DNA of 64,000 bases, taken from Cryobacterium sp. PH31-L1 (lineage in GTDB: Bacteria > Actinomycetota > Actinomycetes > Actinomycetales > Microbacteriaceae). The stretch is taken from the NCBI RefSeq assembly GCF_030063145.1, contig NZ_JASISM010000001.1, forward strand, positions 434,001 through 498,000, written 5' to 3'. Position 1 is the first letter of the stretch, and the number at the start of each line of letters is the position of its first letter. Below the pieces are notes generated by a model. That model had not been told where the DNA came from, searched no databases, and saw only the letters and a program-made list of their open reading frames with translations. The position numbers and the translations under genes are program-made. Below, one piece after another: positions 24,136 to 33,263 of the stretch.

Positions 24136-25574
24136 TGCTGGTACCGTCCCTTCCACTTTGCGTTCATCGGGTACAGCCCGTCGACGCCCTCGCCGGCGGC
24201 GACCATCTCGGCGATGAAGGTTTCCTCGCGCTCCTGCTCGATCGCGTCGGTGACGACCTCCTCGATCAAGTGCGGCGGAATCACCAGGATGCCGTCGGCG
24301 TCACCGACGATCACATCGCCCGGCTGCACGGCCGCGCCGCCGCAGGCGATGGTGAGGTCGGTATCCCACGGCACATGCTTCCGGCCGAGTACGGCGGGAT
24401 GCGCGTTGGCGAAGTAGGTGGGCATTTTTAGGGCGGTGACGGCGGCGACGTCGCGCACCCCGCCATCCGTCACCAGGCCGGCGGCGCCGTTCACCTGGGC
24501 GCGCAGGGCGAGGATATCGCCGACGGTGCCGGTGCCGGTCTCGCCGCGGGCCTCGATCACGAGCACATCGTCGGGGCGGAGGGAGTCGAAGGCGCGCTTT
24601 TGGGCGTTGTAGCCGCCGCCATGAGAGATGAAGAGGTCTTCCCGGTTGGGAATGAACCGCAGCGTGCGGGCGAGCCCGACCAGGCGCGCGCTCGGGCGAG
24701 TGGACTGCAGCCCGTCGATGGAGACGTTGTTCAGGCCGCGTTTGCGCAGCTGGGAGCTGAGCGTGGCGGTGCCGACCGAGTTGATTTTAGCCTTGAGCTC
24801 GTCAGTCAGAAGTGTCTTCGTGGGTAGCCCGGCCGCCTCCGCTGATCCCCACGCCTCGGCCCGTTGCAGATCGTCGATCTTCGGGCCGGCGCCGTATTCG
24901 GCCATGGCGATCGCGCCGGCGACGACGGGCGTGACCAGTCGACCGGTGCTGGGCGCGCCGGGCGCGGTGGGGGCATCCACTTCGACCTCGACCACGTCGC
25001 CGGGCTGCACGACGGAGGAACCGGCGGGGGTTCCGGTGAGAATGACATCGCCCGGTTCGAGGGTCATCAGCTGGGAGAGGTCGGCGACCAGACGGCCGAA
25101 CCCGAAGGCCAAGTGCGCCGTGGTGTCGTCCTGCACCAACGCGCCGTTGACCCAGGTGCGCACCCGGAGGGCATCCGGTTGAATGTCTGTGGCATCGATC
25201 ACCCTCGGGCCGAGCGGGGTGAAACCGTCGCCGCCCTTGGACTTCAGATTTGAGCCCTTGTCGGCGTAGCGCAGGTCGTAGACGCCGAAATCGTTGGCGG
25301 CGGTGACGCCGGAGATGGCCGCCCAGCCCTGCTCCGGGTTTATCCGACGGATGCTGTGGCCGATGATCAGGGCGATCTCGCCCTCGAAGGCGAGCAGTTC
25401 GGTGCCGGCCGGGCGTTCGATCGGGGTGCCGGAGGCGCTCACCGAGCTACCGGGCTTCAGGAAGTATGACGGCTGTTCCGGCCTGCGGCCGCGCTGGGCG
25501 ATGCGGGAAGGATAGTTGAGGTGCAGGGCGATCACCTTGCCGGGGGTACCGGTGAATGGTGTGGGGTTCTGCAT
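24123..25574 (-). CDS. FAH-RraA fusion protein, probable HpaG-type decarboxylase/isomerase
   Basis: A 483-residue two-domain protein. Residues about 1-225 form a fumarylacetoacetate-hydrolase-family domain (LLAFEGEIALIIG metal-binding Glu region, GVTAANDFGVYDLRY, FGRLVADLSQLMTLEPGDVILTGTPAG). Residues about 270-483 form an RraA-like domain (FISHGGGYNAQKRAFDSL, VIEARGETG, GGVRDVAAVTALKMPTYF with the Arg-Asp metal site, and VGDADGILVIPP). Enterobacterial HpaG carries two FAH domains for decarboxylation and isomerisation. Here the second is replaced by an RraA-like domain, whose relatives include HMG/CHA aldolases and oxaloacetate decarboxylases. As first gene of the hpa operon it probably covers the step between CHM and the hydratase substrate. 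Start at MQNPTPF; the upstream ATG is unlikely. Confidence 0.8.
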   Translation of the reverse strand: MQNPTPFTGTPGKVIALHLNYPSRIAQRGRRPEQPSYFLKPGSSVSASGTPIERPAGTELLAFEGEIALIIGHSIRRINPEQGWAAISGVTAANDFGVYDLRYADKGSNLKSKGGDGFTPLGPRVIDATDIQPDALRVRTWVNGALVQDDTTAHLAFGFGRLVADLSQLMTLEPGDVILTGTPAGSSVVQPGDVVEVEVDAPTAPGAPSTGRLVTPVVAGAIAMAEYGAGPKIDDLQRAEAWGSAEAAGLPTKTLLTDELKAKINSVGTATLSSQLRKRGLNNVSIDGLQSTRPSARLVGLARTLRFIPNREDLFISHGGGYNAQKRAFDSLRPDDVLVIEARGETGTGTVGDILALRAQVNGAAGLVTDGGVRDVAAVTALKMPTYFANAHPAVLGRKHVPWDTDLTIACGGAAVQPGDVIVGDADGILVIPPHLIEEVVTDAIEQEREETFIAEMVAAGEGVDGLYPMNAKWKGRYQQWLQ

Positions 25575-25610
25575 GTTATGTCCTCTCGCGGCGCTGCGTG
25601 TGTATCTGAA

Positions 25611-25622
25611 ATCATATACGAT
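25611..25622 (-). promoter_or_regulatory. Candidate GntR operator of the hpa operon
   Basis: ATCATATACGAT is a near-palindrome (5 of 6 pairs) 37 bp upstream of the first hpa gene, between it and a divergent gene. FCD-type GntR regulators often bind short AT-rich palindromes with a GTATAC-like core, which this matches. The link is inference. Confidence 0.4.
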
Positions 25623-25727
25623 CACCCGGAAGATGCAACCCCCTCATCGCCGTGAGGGTGCGCCGCTACACCCCAACCGTGCGCCGGTCGACAAGCCGGC
25701 CACTGGGTTCGCGCGTAGCGTGCTGAC

Positions 25728-26357
25728 ATGGGCGCAATGGTGGGCATGGCTGGGGGCAACGACCTCTGGGGCGAGGCCTGGATCGCCATTGCACTCATGC
25801 TCACCGGAACGAGCGTCGTCTGCGGGCTCGCCGCTTGGCGGCGACCTCGCTGCCCGTGGCGGGCGTTCATGGCTGCGACGGTCCTGATCGTGATGGTCAT
25901 CTCGACGGTGGATATGGCCCTGCCGGGACGGCTGCTCTCACCGCTGGCCTGGGCCGCAGTGTTGCTGGCGCTGATGCTCGCGAGCCTGCCCGGAATTCGG
26001 CCAGGCGGAGCGCGCGGCGCCCGCAGGGTCGCAGCGCAACACGCGGCCGGGCTGCTCTTCATGTCGGTGATGTGGCTGGCCATGCTGACGGCTACATCCT
26101 CCGGCCCAGCGGATGCCGCAGCTGGCGCCACCCTGCACGCGGCACACACCCACCCGGCCGGGTCGCTACTGCTGCCACTGGGCTGGGTGCTGGTTGCGGC
26201 CTCCGTTCTCGTCGTTGTTCTCGTCATTCGAGTACCGCGCTGGCCGGTTGGCCGCTCGGGAACCCGGCAGCGCTGGGCGGCCGCGCAACACGCCAGCATG
26301 GGCCTGGCCATGTCGGCGATGACCGTCGGCATGATCGTTCCCTTGATGTTCAGCTGA
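25728..26357 (+). CDS. Multi-pass membrane protein of unknown function (DUF5134-like)
   Basis: A 209-residue protein with about six membrane segments (near residues 16-35, 44-61, 69-86, 106-123, 142-162 and 186-207). Histidines and methionines near the membrane segments (AAHTHPAG, AQHASMGLAMSAMTVGM) recall metal-related DUF5134-type proteins, but no function can be given. It is divergent from the hpa operon and lies upstream of gabD on the same strand. Confidence 0.55.
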   Translation: MGAMVGMAGGNDLWGEAWIAIALMLTGTSVVCGLAAWRRPRCPWRAFMAATVLIVMVISTVDMALPGRLLSPLAWAAVLLALMLASLPGIRPGGARGARRVAAQHAAGLLFMSVMWLAMLTATSSGPADAAAGATLHAAHTHPAGSLLLPLGWVLVAASVLVVVLVIRVPRWPVGRSGTRQRWAAAQHASMGLAMSAMTVGMIVPLMFS

Positions 26358-26443
26358 AACACTGGCCGCCAGCAACCCTGTCGGTGGGCGCAGCTAGGCT
26401 ATTACCGTCAGATCGACGGGCAGACAAAGTACTAGGAGATGCA

Positions 26444-27925
26444 ATGACGGTTGTTACCGAAGCGCCAACGAACGAATCCGAGCTGCTCGCTCGTGTACCG
26501 AACCAGCTCTACATCAACGGCAAATGGGTCGCCGCCACCGGAGGCCGCACCCTCGATGTCACCGACCCGGCCACCGGCCGCGTCATCAAGACCATCGCCG
26601 ACGCGAGCGTGGCCGACGGCACCGCAGCCCTCGACGCCGCCGACGCAGCCCAGGCCGATTGGGCCGCGACGCCCGCCCGCGCGCGGGGCGAAATCCTGCG
26701 CCGCGCCTTCGACCTGTTGCAGGAACGTAAGCAGGAATTTGCCCTGCTCATGACCATCGAAATGGGCAAGCCACTGCCCGAGGCGCTCGGCGAGGTCGCC
26801 TACGGCGGCGAATTCCTGCGCTGGTTCAGCGAAGAAGCGGTGCGCATCAGCGGCCGCTACGGCACCAACCCCGAGGGCACCGGTCGAATGATCGTCACCC
26901 AGCACCCGGTCGGCCCATGCTTTCTGATCACCCCGTGGAACTTTCCGCTCGCCATGGCGACGCGCAAGATTGCCCCGGCGCTCGCCGCCGGCTGCACCGT
27001 CGTCGTCAAACCGGCCGCGCTCACCCCGCTGACCACCCTGCACTTCGTGGCCCTGCTCGAAGAGGCCGGCCTGCCCGCCGGCGTCGTCAACGTCATCACG
27101 ACGTCTCAGTCCGGCGTGGTCTCCGAGCCGATCATCGCCGACCCGCGCCTCCGCAAGCTCAGCTTCACCGGGTCGACCGCGGTTGGCAAATCGCTCATCA
27201 AGCTCTCCGCCGAGAACGTGCTGCGCACTTCGATGGAGCTCGGCGGCAACGCCCCGTTCGTCGTCTTCGCCGACGCCGACCTCGACAAGGCTGTGGAAGG
27301 CGCGCTCATCGCCAAATTCCGGAATATCGGCCAGGCGTGCACCGCGGCCAACCGCTTCATCGTGCACGAGTCCGTCGCCGCCGAATTCGCCCGGCGAATC
27401 ACCGAACGCGTTGAAGCGTTCCAGATCGGCCGCGGCACCGAGGCTGGCATCACCATCGGCCCGCTGATCGATGGCAAGGCCGTCGCCAAGGCCGATTCCC
27501 TGGTACAAGATGCCCTGACCCGCGGCGCGACCCTGCTCACCGGCGGCGTCGCGATCGAGCGCGAGGGCACCTTCTACGCGCCGACAGTGCTGACCGACGT
27601 CAAGGCCGGCAGCGATATTCTGCGCGACGAAATCTTCGGCCCCGTGCTGGCAATCAGCACGTTCACTGACGAAGCGGATGCCGTGCGCCTCGCCAACGAC
27701 ACCGAGTTCGGCTTGATCAGCTATGTGTTCACGACCGATCTCGCGCGCGGCCAGCGCATGATCGAGAAGCTGCAGACCGGCATGATGGGTCTGAACACCG
27801 GCGTCGTCTCCAACGCCGCCGCACCGTTCGGCGGCGTCAAGCAGTCCGGCCTCGGCCGCGAGGGCGGGCTCGAGGGAATCCAGGAGTATCTCTCGACGAA
27901 GTACACGCTCACGCCGACGCCGTAA
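26444..27925 (+). CDS. gabD: Succinate-semialdehyde dehydrogenase
   Basis: Oxidises succinic semialdehyde to succinate. The 493-residue protein matches GabD-type enzymes: ITPWNFPLAMATRKIAPALAAG, the Glu in SMELGGNAPFVVFADADLDKAVEGAL, the catalytic Cys in NIGQACTAANRF and the ending PFGGVKQSGLGREGGLEGIQEYL. AGGAG lies 5 bp before the ATG; the open frame upstream belongs to another gene. Since HpaI releases succinic semialdehyde, this gene, divergent from the hpa operon, would link the pathway to the TCA cycle. Confidence 0.85.
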   Translation: MTVVTEAPTNESELLARVPNQLYINGKWVAATGGRTLDVTDPATGRVIKTIADASVADGTAALDAADAAQADWAATPARARGEILRRAFDLLQERKQEFALLMTIEMGKPLPEALGEVAYGGEFLRWFSEEAVRISGRYGTNPEGTGRMIVTQHPVGPCFLITPWNFPLAMATRKIAPALAAGCTVVVKPAALTPLTTLHFVALLEEAGLPAGVVNVITTSQSGVVSEPIIADPRLRKLSFTGSTAVGKSLIKLSAENVLRTSMELGGNAPFVVFADADLDKAVEGALIAKFRNIGQACTAANRFIVHESVAAEFARRITERVEAFQIGRGTEAGITIGPLIDGKAVAKADSLVQDALTRGATLLTGGVAIEREGTFYAPTVLTDVKAGSDILRDEIFGPVLAISTFTDEADAVRLANDTEFGLISYVFTTDLARGQRMIEKLQTGMMGLNTGVVSNAAAPFGGVKQSGLGREGGLEGIQEYLSTKYTLTPTP

Positions 27926-28005
27926 AACCGCGAGTTGCGGCAGGGTGCATCCGTTTCGCCCTCGACGAGAGAAATAAAGGAGTAAGTGGTTTCCCGCCCC
28001 GGGAA

Positions 28006-28044
28006 GGGCCACAGCAAGCGACGTCGGGTTTGCTGCTGTGGCCC
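28006..28044 (+). terminator. Terminator after gabD
   Basis: GGGCCACAGCA pairs with TGCTGTGGCCC (11 bp, 17-nt loop), followed by CCTTTGCTC. It lies 80 bp after gabD and upstream of the sigma-factor gene. A smaller hairpin (TTCCCG/CGGGAA) stands just before it. Confidence 0.6.
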
Positions 28045-28178
28045 CTTTGCTCGAGGGGGTACTGCAACCGAGTCGAAGGAAACTCACTATGCTGGTGCGC
28101 GCGGAGGTCGACACTCGGAGTGTCCGGCCGAAGCGCCCCTGCCCGGTTCGTGTTTCGGCCCGAAGGACCCACACTCAC

Positions 28179-28733
28179 GTGAGCGCACCCACCGACGATG
28201 ACGCGGCTCTGGCCCGCGCCTTTCAAGACGGTGAGGAGCGTGCCCTCGCTGCGGCTTACGCGCGCTGGTCGCCCCTGGTTTTCACGATCGCCGTGCGCTC
28301 CCTCGCCAATGCGGCTGACGCCGAGGACGTCACCCAGAAGGTGTTCATCGCCGCCTGGCGGGGGCGCGCCGGGTTCGACCCGGCCCGTTCTCGACTGCCA
28401 GCCTGGCTGATCGGCATCACGAGGCACGTGGTCGCCGACACGCATGAGGCCCGCAGCCGACAGCGGCGGCTCGAAGAGTCCCTCGCGGCGACCATCCCGG
28501 CCCATCGGGTCGACGACAGCGTGAGCGTGGTCAATCGCGTGCTGGTCAGCGATGAAATCGACCGGCTCGAACCAGTGCCACGGCAGGTGATGCGCCTGGC
28601 CTTTTTCGATGATCTCACCCAGGTGCAGATCGCCGACAGTCTCGGGCTGCCGCTCGGCACGGTGAAGAGCCACATGCGGCGCAGCCTGACCCGCCTCCGC
28701 ACCCGGCTGGAGGTGTCCGATGACTCCTATTGA
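28179..28733 (+). CDS. RNA polymerase sigma-70 family factor (ECF type)
   Basis: A 184-residue ECF sigma factor: region 2 ([42 protein letters not shown]) and region 4 ([44 protein letters not shown]) are complete. The GTG start (MSAPTDDD) gives the usual length and has GAAGGA 11 bp upstream. An ATG at 28089, also with GAAGGA, would add 30 residues and cannot be ruled out. It overlaps the anti-sigma gene by 14 bp; the pair resembles sigma-K/RskA-type systems. Confidence 0.88.
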   Translation: MSAPTDDDAALARAFQDGEERALAAAYARWSPLVFTIAVRSLANAADAEDVTQKVFIAAWRGRAGFDPARSRLPAWLIGITRHVVADTHEARSRQRRLEESLAATIPAHRVDDSVSVVNRVLVSDEIDRLEPVPRQVMRLAFFDDLTQVQIADSLGLPLGTVKSHMRRSLTRLRTRLEVSDDSY

Positions 28734-29559
28734 TGGCGCCCACATTTCCGCAGACGACCTGCACCTGCTCGCTCTGGCCGAACAGGGCGCGAGCGCCGGC
28801 GAGCGTGCCCATCTCGCCGCCTGCGCCGAGTGCGCGGAGGAATACCTCGCCCTGCGGCAGGTCGTGCAACTCGGTCGGGCCGCCGGGTCTGATCCGCTGC
28901 TCATGCCGCCGGCGGGTGTTTGGGCGCTCATTCATGTCGAGCTCGGGCTGAGCGATGCCGTGCGCACCCCACCTCCCTTCGCAACGACCCCTGACGTGAC
29001 GGCTGCTGCGGCCCAGCCCCGCGCATCCGCTTCGCCGGTCGCCGCGTCCCTTCCGGTCGAATCGACGCCCGAACCGTTGAGCGCGCCCGCGGTCGCGCCG
29101 GCACCGGTTCGCTCGCTGCCGCGCCGCCGCTGGGTGCCGTTCGCGGCGGCCGCCGGCGTGATCGGCCTGGTCGGCGGCATCGCCTTCGGTGTCGCGAGTA
29201 CGGCCGGCCCGCCGGCTGAACGGATCGTGGCCGAAGCGGCCCTGGACGCCCTGCCCGGCTGGGCCGCGAGCGGCTCGGCCCGGGTAGAGCAGGCAGCCGA
29301 CGGCCGCCGCTCGGTCGTGGTCGACCTCGATGCGCCAGCCATCCAGGGCTCGGGTTCGCGCGAGGTCTGGCTGCTCAAAGCGGATGCCTCCGGCCTGGTC
29401 AGCATCGGATTCCTGGACGGCTCCACCGGCCGTTTCGCCATCCCGGCCAGCGTCGACCTCACCCAGTACCCGCTGGTCGACGTGTCGGCCGAACCGGCCG
29501 ACGGTGACCCGGCCCACTCCGGTGACTCGATCGTGCGCGGAGCGCTGCACAAACTCTGA
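28720..29559 (+). CDS. Anti-sigma factor, RskA-type
   Basis: A 279-residue membrane-bound anti-sigma factor. The cytoplasmic N-terminus has a zinc-associated motif ([12 protein letters not shown]) that binds the sigma factor, an Ala/Pro/Ser-rich linker follows, then one membrane segment ([21 protein letters not shown]) and an extracytoplasmic RskA domain ending in [21 protein letters not shown] and [22 protein letters not shown]. It would hold the partner sigma factor at the membrane until released by proteolysis or redox change. It starts inside the sigma gene, so the two are translated together. Confidence 0.85.
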   Translation: MTPIDGAHISADDLHLLALAEQGASAGERAHLAACAECAEEYLALRQVVQLGRAAGSDPLLMPPAGVWALIHVELGLSDAVRTPPPFATTPDVTAAAAQPRASASPVAASLPVESTPEPLSAPAVAPAPVRSLPRRRWVPFAAAAGVIGLVGGIAFGVASTAGPPAERIVAEAALDALPGWAASGSARVEQAADGRRSVVVDLDAPAIQGSGSREVWLLKADASGLVSIGFLDGSTGRFAIPASVDLTQYPLVDVSAEPADGDPAHSGDSIVRGALHKL

Positions 29560-29661
29560 TTGCGAAATACTTGCTGCCGATGCATCCGAAACGCGCCCGG
29601 CCGGAGAAGTTGTTACCAGGAAGGCACAGCCGCCTTCCGTATCGACCCACTGGAGGTAGCA

Positions 29662-30972
29662 ATGCGCAAGTCCCTCGCCGTCGGAATCTCCGCCGGCCTT
29701 CTCGTCGCCCTCGCCGGGCTCGCGCCGGCCCAGGCGGCCGTGCCGGCAGCATCCGCTTCGCCGGGTACGGCATCCGTCTCGGTGCTGCACGCCATTCCCG
29801 GGCTCTCCCTCGACATCTCGGTCGACGGCCGCGTCGTCGTCGACGACTTCATGCCGGGAACCCTGCTCGGCCCGCTGAAGATCGCGGCCGGCACCCATAC
29901 CGTCGACATCTCCGCGTCGAACCCGCTCGAGGTGGGCGTGGGCGCGAACGGCGTTCCGCTGCCGGCGATTGCGATCAGTGGTTCAACCACCGTCACGGTC
30001 ACGGCCAATCGAAGCTTCACGGCCGTGGCCCACCTGAGTGACGCCGGCCTCCCCACCGCCACCCTGTTCAACGACGACACCACGCCGTTGGCGCCCGGGC
30101 AGGGTCGCCTCACAGTGCGGCACGTTGCGGCCGCACCCGCCGTCGACGTGCTCGCGAACGGCGCGGTCGCCGTCGCCGGCCTGATCAACCCGTCGCAGAC
30201 CGTGCTCGACCTGCCGGTCGGCTCGATCAGTGCCGTCGTTGCCGCCGCCGGAACCACTGCTCCGCTGCTCGGCCCGGCCGACGTCACGATCGCCCCGCGC
30301 ACCAACACCATCGTCTATGCCTGGGGGAGTCTCGCCGATAGCAACCTCGCATTGTTCGTGCAGACGGTGCGCACGCGGGCCGCAGCGCCGGCATCAGTTT
30401 CGGTGCTGCACGCCATCCCGGGCGTCGTGGTCGACGTCTATGTCGACAACACGAAGGTCATCGACGACTTCGAACCCGGCACCCTCACCAAAACGTTCCG
30501 CATTCCGGCCGGCAGCTACACTCTTGCCATCACCGCAGCGGATGCCCCCGACGCGAGCGCTCCCGTGATCGGCCCGGTCGATCTCACGGTCGCGTCCGGT
30601 GGTAATTACACGGCGGTCGCTCACCTCAGCGAGGCCGGATTGCCCACCGCGGCCCTGTTCACCAATGACAGGTCGGCGCCCGGCGCCGGCCAGGGTCGAC
30701 TGACGGTTCGCCATGTGGCCGCGGCTCCCGCCGTGGACGTGCTCGCCAACGGCGTCCCGGCCATCACCGGCCTGACCAACCCGAACGAGTCCGTTCTGGT
30801 GCTGCCGGTCGGCACCATCTCAGCCTCGGTCGCGGCCGCCGGAACGACGGCGGCGCTCATCGGCCCGGCGGACGTGGAAATTGCAGTGAACACGAACACC
30901 ATCGTCTACGCCTGGGGCAGCCTCGCAGATGGCACCCTCGCCCTGGCCGTGCAGACCGTGTCCACGAAGTAG
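29662..30972 (+). CDS. Secreted protein with two DUF4397 repeats
   Basis: A 436-residue exported protein. The signal peptide is MRKSLAVGISAGLLVALAGLAPAQA with cleavage after AQA. The mature part is a tandem duplication of about 200 residues: each half begins ASVSVLHAIPG, contains TAVAHLS-x-AGLPTA, then GQGRLTVRHVAAAPAVDVLANG, and ends TNTIVYAWGSLAD. These are DUF4397 domains, beta-sandwich modules of cell-surface proteins with unknown ligand. No sortase motif or C-terminal anchor is seen, so it is probably released. It follows the sigma/anti-sigma pair by 102 bp with its own GGAGG; it may be the target of that sigma factor. Confidence 0.85.
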   Translation: MRKSLAVGISAGLLVALAGLAPAQAAVPAASASPGTASVSVLHAIPGLSLDISVDGRVVVDDFMPGTLLGPLKIAAGTHTVDISASNPLEVGVGANGVPLPAIAISGSTTVTVTANRSFTAVAHLSDAGLPTATLFNDDTTPLAPGQGRLTVRHVAAAPAVDVLANGAVAVAGLINPSQTVLDLPVGSISAVVAAAGTTAPLLGPADVTIAPRTNTIVYAWGSLADSNLALFVQTVRTRAAAPASVSVLHAIPGVVVDVYVDNTKVIDDFEPGTLTKTFRIPAGSYTLAITAADAPDASAPVIGPVDLTVASGGNYTAVAHLSEAGLPTAALFTNDRSAPGAGQGRLTVRHVAAAPAVDVLANGVPAITGLTNPNESVLVLPVGTISASVAAAGTTAALIGPADVEIAVNTNTIVYAWGSLADGTLALAVQTVSTK

Positions 30973-31009
30973 CTCCGGCCTCCGAAGTTCGTTTGTATCA
31001 TCGCCCGTC

Positions 31010-31108
31010 GGGGGCTGATTCAGGAAATCCAGCTGGGTGCATCTGTCGTACCGGGTGTTTCCGGGCGCGTTGGATGCCGGCGTCGCCTATTTTCCTGAAT
31101 TCGCCCCC
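31010..31108. repeat. Intergenic inverted-repeat element, copy B
   Basis: About 99 bp with ends GGGGGCTGATTCAGGAAA and TTTTCCTGAATTCGCCCCC, inverted copies that differ at only a few positions. This is the most regular of the three copies. It contains TGGATGCCGGCG, also found in copy A. It lies between two genes on the plus strand and has no coding capacity. Confidence 0.65.
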
Positions 31109-31168
31109 AGAAGGTGCTGGGAGTCGGGGCCAGGACTCGGGCGACGGACCGCTGGCTAGACTTTGCGG

Positions 31169-31975
31169 ATGCCCCTGATCGCGATCGACGACCTGAGCGA
31201 CCCGAGACTGGTCGACTACGCCCACCTCACCGATGTCGCGCTGAAGAAGGCCCGCGGAACCGAGCACGGGCTCTACATCGCCGAATCGGCCCTCGTGCTC
31301 GAGCGGGCCCTGCGCGCTGGGCACATTCCGCGGTCGGTGCTCGCGCTCGGCAACACGGCCGATGAGGCTCTCGCTGTGCTCGGCGTCTACGCGGCCGAGG
31401 TGCCCGTGTTCGTCGGCCCCGGCGACATGCTCGCCGACCTCACCGGGTACATTCTGCATCGCGGCCTGATCGCGTCGATGAACCGGCCCGCGCTGCCCAG
31501 CGCCGACACCCTGCTTGCCGGTGCACGCCGCATCGTGATCCTCGAAAACGTATCGGATCCGACCAACGTCGGTGCCATCTTTCGCTCGGCCGGTGCCATT
31601 GGAGCGGATGCGATTCTGGTCACGCCCCGCTGCTCCGACCCGTTCTACCGCCGGGCCATCCGGGTGTCGATGGGCACCGTGCTGCAGGTGCCGTGGACCC
31701 GCGTCGGCGACTGGACCGACACCCGTGCCCTGCTCACCCGGCATGGTTTTCACGTGGCCGCCCTCGCGCTGACGCCTGATGCTGTCAGCCTGCGCGACTT
31801 CGACGGCACCAGCCATGATCGCCTGGCCCTGCTGCTCGGCGCCGAGGGTGAGGGGCTCACCCCCGAGGCACTCGCCCTGTCGGACAGCGTGGTGCAAATT
31901 CCGATGAAGCACGGTATCGACTCGCTCAACGTCGCCGCGGCGAGCGCCGTCGCGATGTGGGCGCTGTCGGGTTAA
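31169..31975 (+). CDS. TrmH/SpoU-family RNA methyltransferase
   Basis: A 268-residue SPOUT-class 2'-O-methyltransferase acting on tRNA or rRNA. The three family motifs are present: NVSDPTNVGAIFRSAGAIGADAILV (motif 1), ALLLGAEGEGLT (motif 2) and VQIPMKHGIDSLNVAAASAVAMW (motif 3, which forms the trefoil knot for S-adenosylmethionine). The N-terminal part (TDVALKKARGTEHGLYIAESALVLERAL) is the usual substrate-binding extension. The ATG is used rather than the TTG two codons upstream. The exact target nucleotide is unknown. Confidence 0.85.
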   Translation: MPLIAIDDLSDPRLVDYAHLTDVALKKARGTEHGLYIAESALVLERALRAGHIPRSVLALGNTADEALAVLGVYAAEVPVFVGPGDMLADLTGYILHRGLIASMNRPALPSADTLLAGARRIVILENVSDPTNVGAIFRSAGAIGADAILVTPRCSDPFYRRAIRVSMGTVLQVPWTRVGDWTDTRALLTRHGFHVAALALTPDAVSLRDFDGTSHDRLALLLGAEGEGLTPEALALSDSVVQIPMKHGIDSLNVAAASAVAMWALSG

Positions 31976-32034
31976 CCGGCGTGCGGGCATCCGCTGTCGA
32001 GACCGTGGGTCCGCCGCGGGCCTAGGCTGGGGTC

Positions 32035-33219
32035 ATGAGCAATGAAGCTGTCATCATCGACGTTCTGCGCACCCCCTCGGGCCGGGGCAAGCCCGGGGGA
32101 GCCCTTGACGGAATCCATCCGGCCGACCTCCTGGCCACCGTTCTGCACGAACTGGTCAGCCGTAACAACCTCGACCCGGCACTGATCGACGACGTCATCG
32201 GCGGCTGCGTCAGCCAGGCCGGAGAGCAGGGCAACAACGTCACCCGCACAGCCCTGCTCTCCGCCGGATTTCCGCACACCGTGCCGGGCACCACGATCGA
32301 CCGCCAGTGCGGGTCCAGCCAGCAGGCCGCCGCCTTCGCCGCCCAGGCTGTGATGAGCGGCAGTTCCGACGTGGTCATCGCCTGCGGCGTTGAATCGATG
32401 AGCCGGGTGCCGCTCGGCTCCACTGCCGGCGGACAGGACCCGTTCGGCACCCTCATGCACGAGCGTTACCCCGACGGCCTGGTCAACCAAGGAGTGTCAG
32501 CCGAGCTCATCAACCAGAAATACAACCTCGGCCGCGACGCCCTCGATAATTACGCGGCCCGTTCCCACCGTCTGGCCGCCTCTGCGGCGGAACGCGGCGA
32601 CTTCGGCGGCGAAATCGTGGCCGTCACCCGGCCGGACGGCACCGTCGTCACCGAGGACGAGACCATCCGACCCGGCACCTCGCACGCCGGGCTCGCCGGC
32701 CTCCGCCCCGCCTTTCGCACCGATGCGCTCGCCGCCCGGTTTCCCAAGCTCGGCTGGCATGTCACGGCCGGCAATTCGTCCCCGCTCACCGACGGGGCCT
32801 CGGCGACGCTGATCATGAGCGCCAAGCGGGCCGCGCAGCTCGGGCTGAACCCCCGCGCCCGCTTCCATAGTTTCACCGTTGTGGGGAGCGACCCGATGCT
32901 CATGCTGACCGGCGTGATCCCGGCGACTCAGCGCATCCTCGCGCGGTCCGGCCTCGGCATCGACGACATCGACGCGTACGAGATCAACGAGGCGTTCGCG
33001 AGCGTGCCGCTGGCCTGGCTGCGCGAGATCGGTGCCGATCCCGATTGCCTCAACCCGCGCGGCGGCGCCATTGCCCTCGGCCACGCGCTCGGTTCCTCGG
33101 GCACCCGACTGCTCGGAACGCTGCTCAACCACCTCGAAATGACCGGCGGCCGGTGGGGCCTGCAGGCCATGTGCGAGGGTGGCGGCATGGCTAACGCCAC
33201 CCTCATTGAGAGGCTCTGA
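32035..33219 (+). CDS. Acetyl-CoA C-acyltransferase (thiolase)
   Basis: A 394-residue thiolase. The acyl-binding Cys is in [13 protein letters not shown], the active-site NEAF in [14 protein letters not shown], the His in [19 protein letters not shown], and the second Cys in [14 protein letters not shown]. It catalyses thiolytic cleavage of 3-ketoacyl-CoA, most likely in beta-oxidation of a fatty or alicyclic/aromatic-derived acid. It is followed through a 14-codon minicistron by an SDR dehydrogenase that could supply its ketoacyl substrate. Confidence 0.9.
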   Translation: MSNEAVIIDVLRTPSGRGKPGGALDGIHPADLLATVLHELVSRNNLDPALIDDVIGGCVSQAGEQGNNVTRTALLSAGFPHTVPGTTIDRQCGSSQQAAAFAAQAVMSGSSDVVIACGVESMSRVPLGSTAGGQDPFGTLMHERYPDGLVNQGVSAELINQKYNLGRDALDNYAARSHRLAASAAERGDFGGEIVAVTRPDGTVVTEDETIRPGTSHAGLAGLRPAFRTDALAARFPKLGWHVTAGNSSPLTDGASATLIMSAKRAAQLGLNPRARFHSFTVVGSDPMLMLTGVIPATQRILARSGLGIDDIDAYEINEAFASVPLAWLREIGADPDCLNPRGGAIALGHALGSSGTRLLGTLLNHLEMTGGRWGLQAMCEGGGMANATLIERL

Positions 33220-33263
33220 TGCGCGATTTCGCGATCGCCACACGCTTGATGGAAAGGCTCTGA
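33219..33263 (+). CDS. 14-codon minicistron linking thiolase and SDR genes
   Basis: TGATG overlaps occur at both ends: the thiolase TGA shares its A with this ATG, and the TGA of this ORF shares its A with the SDR ATG. The peptide ([14 protein letters not shown]) ends in the same three residues as the thiolase (ERL), and AGGCTCTGATG stands at both junctions. It may relay ribosomes from one gene to the next, or be a scar of a small duplication of the junction. Confidence 0.45.
   Translation: MRDFAIATRLMERL

Noticed and set aside
28005..28088. Riboswitch upstream of the sigma-factor gene
   Set aside because: The region folds as a simple terminator-like hairpin and matches no riboswitch core that I know.
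27986..28201. 71-codon ORF with three consecutive Cys codons upstream of the sigma-factor gene, resembling poly-Cys leader peptides of mycobacteria
   Set aside because: The Cys codons are simply the arm of the hairpin after gabD, the AAAGGAG lies only 3 bp before the GTG, and the downstream genes have no link to sulfur metabolism.
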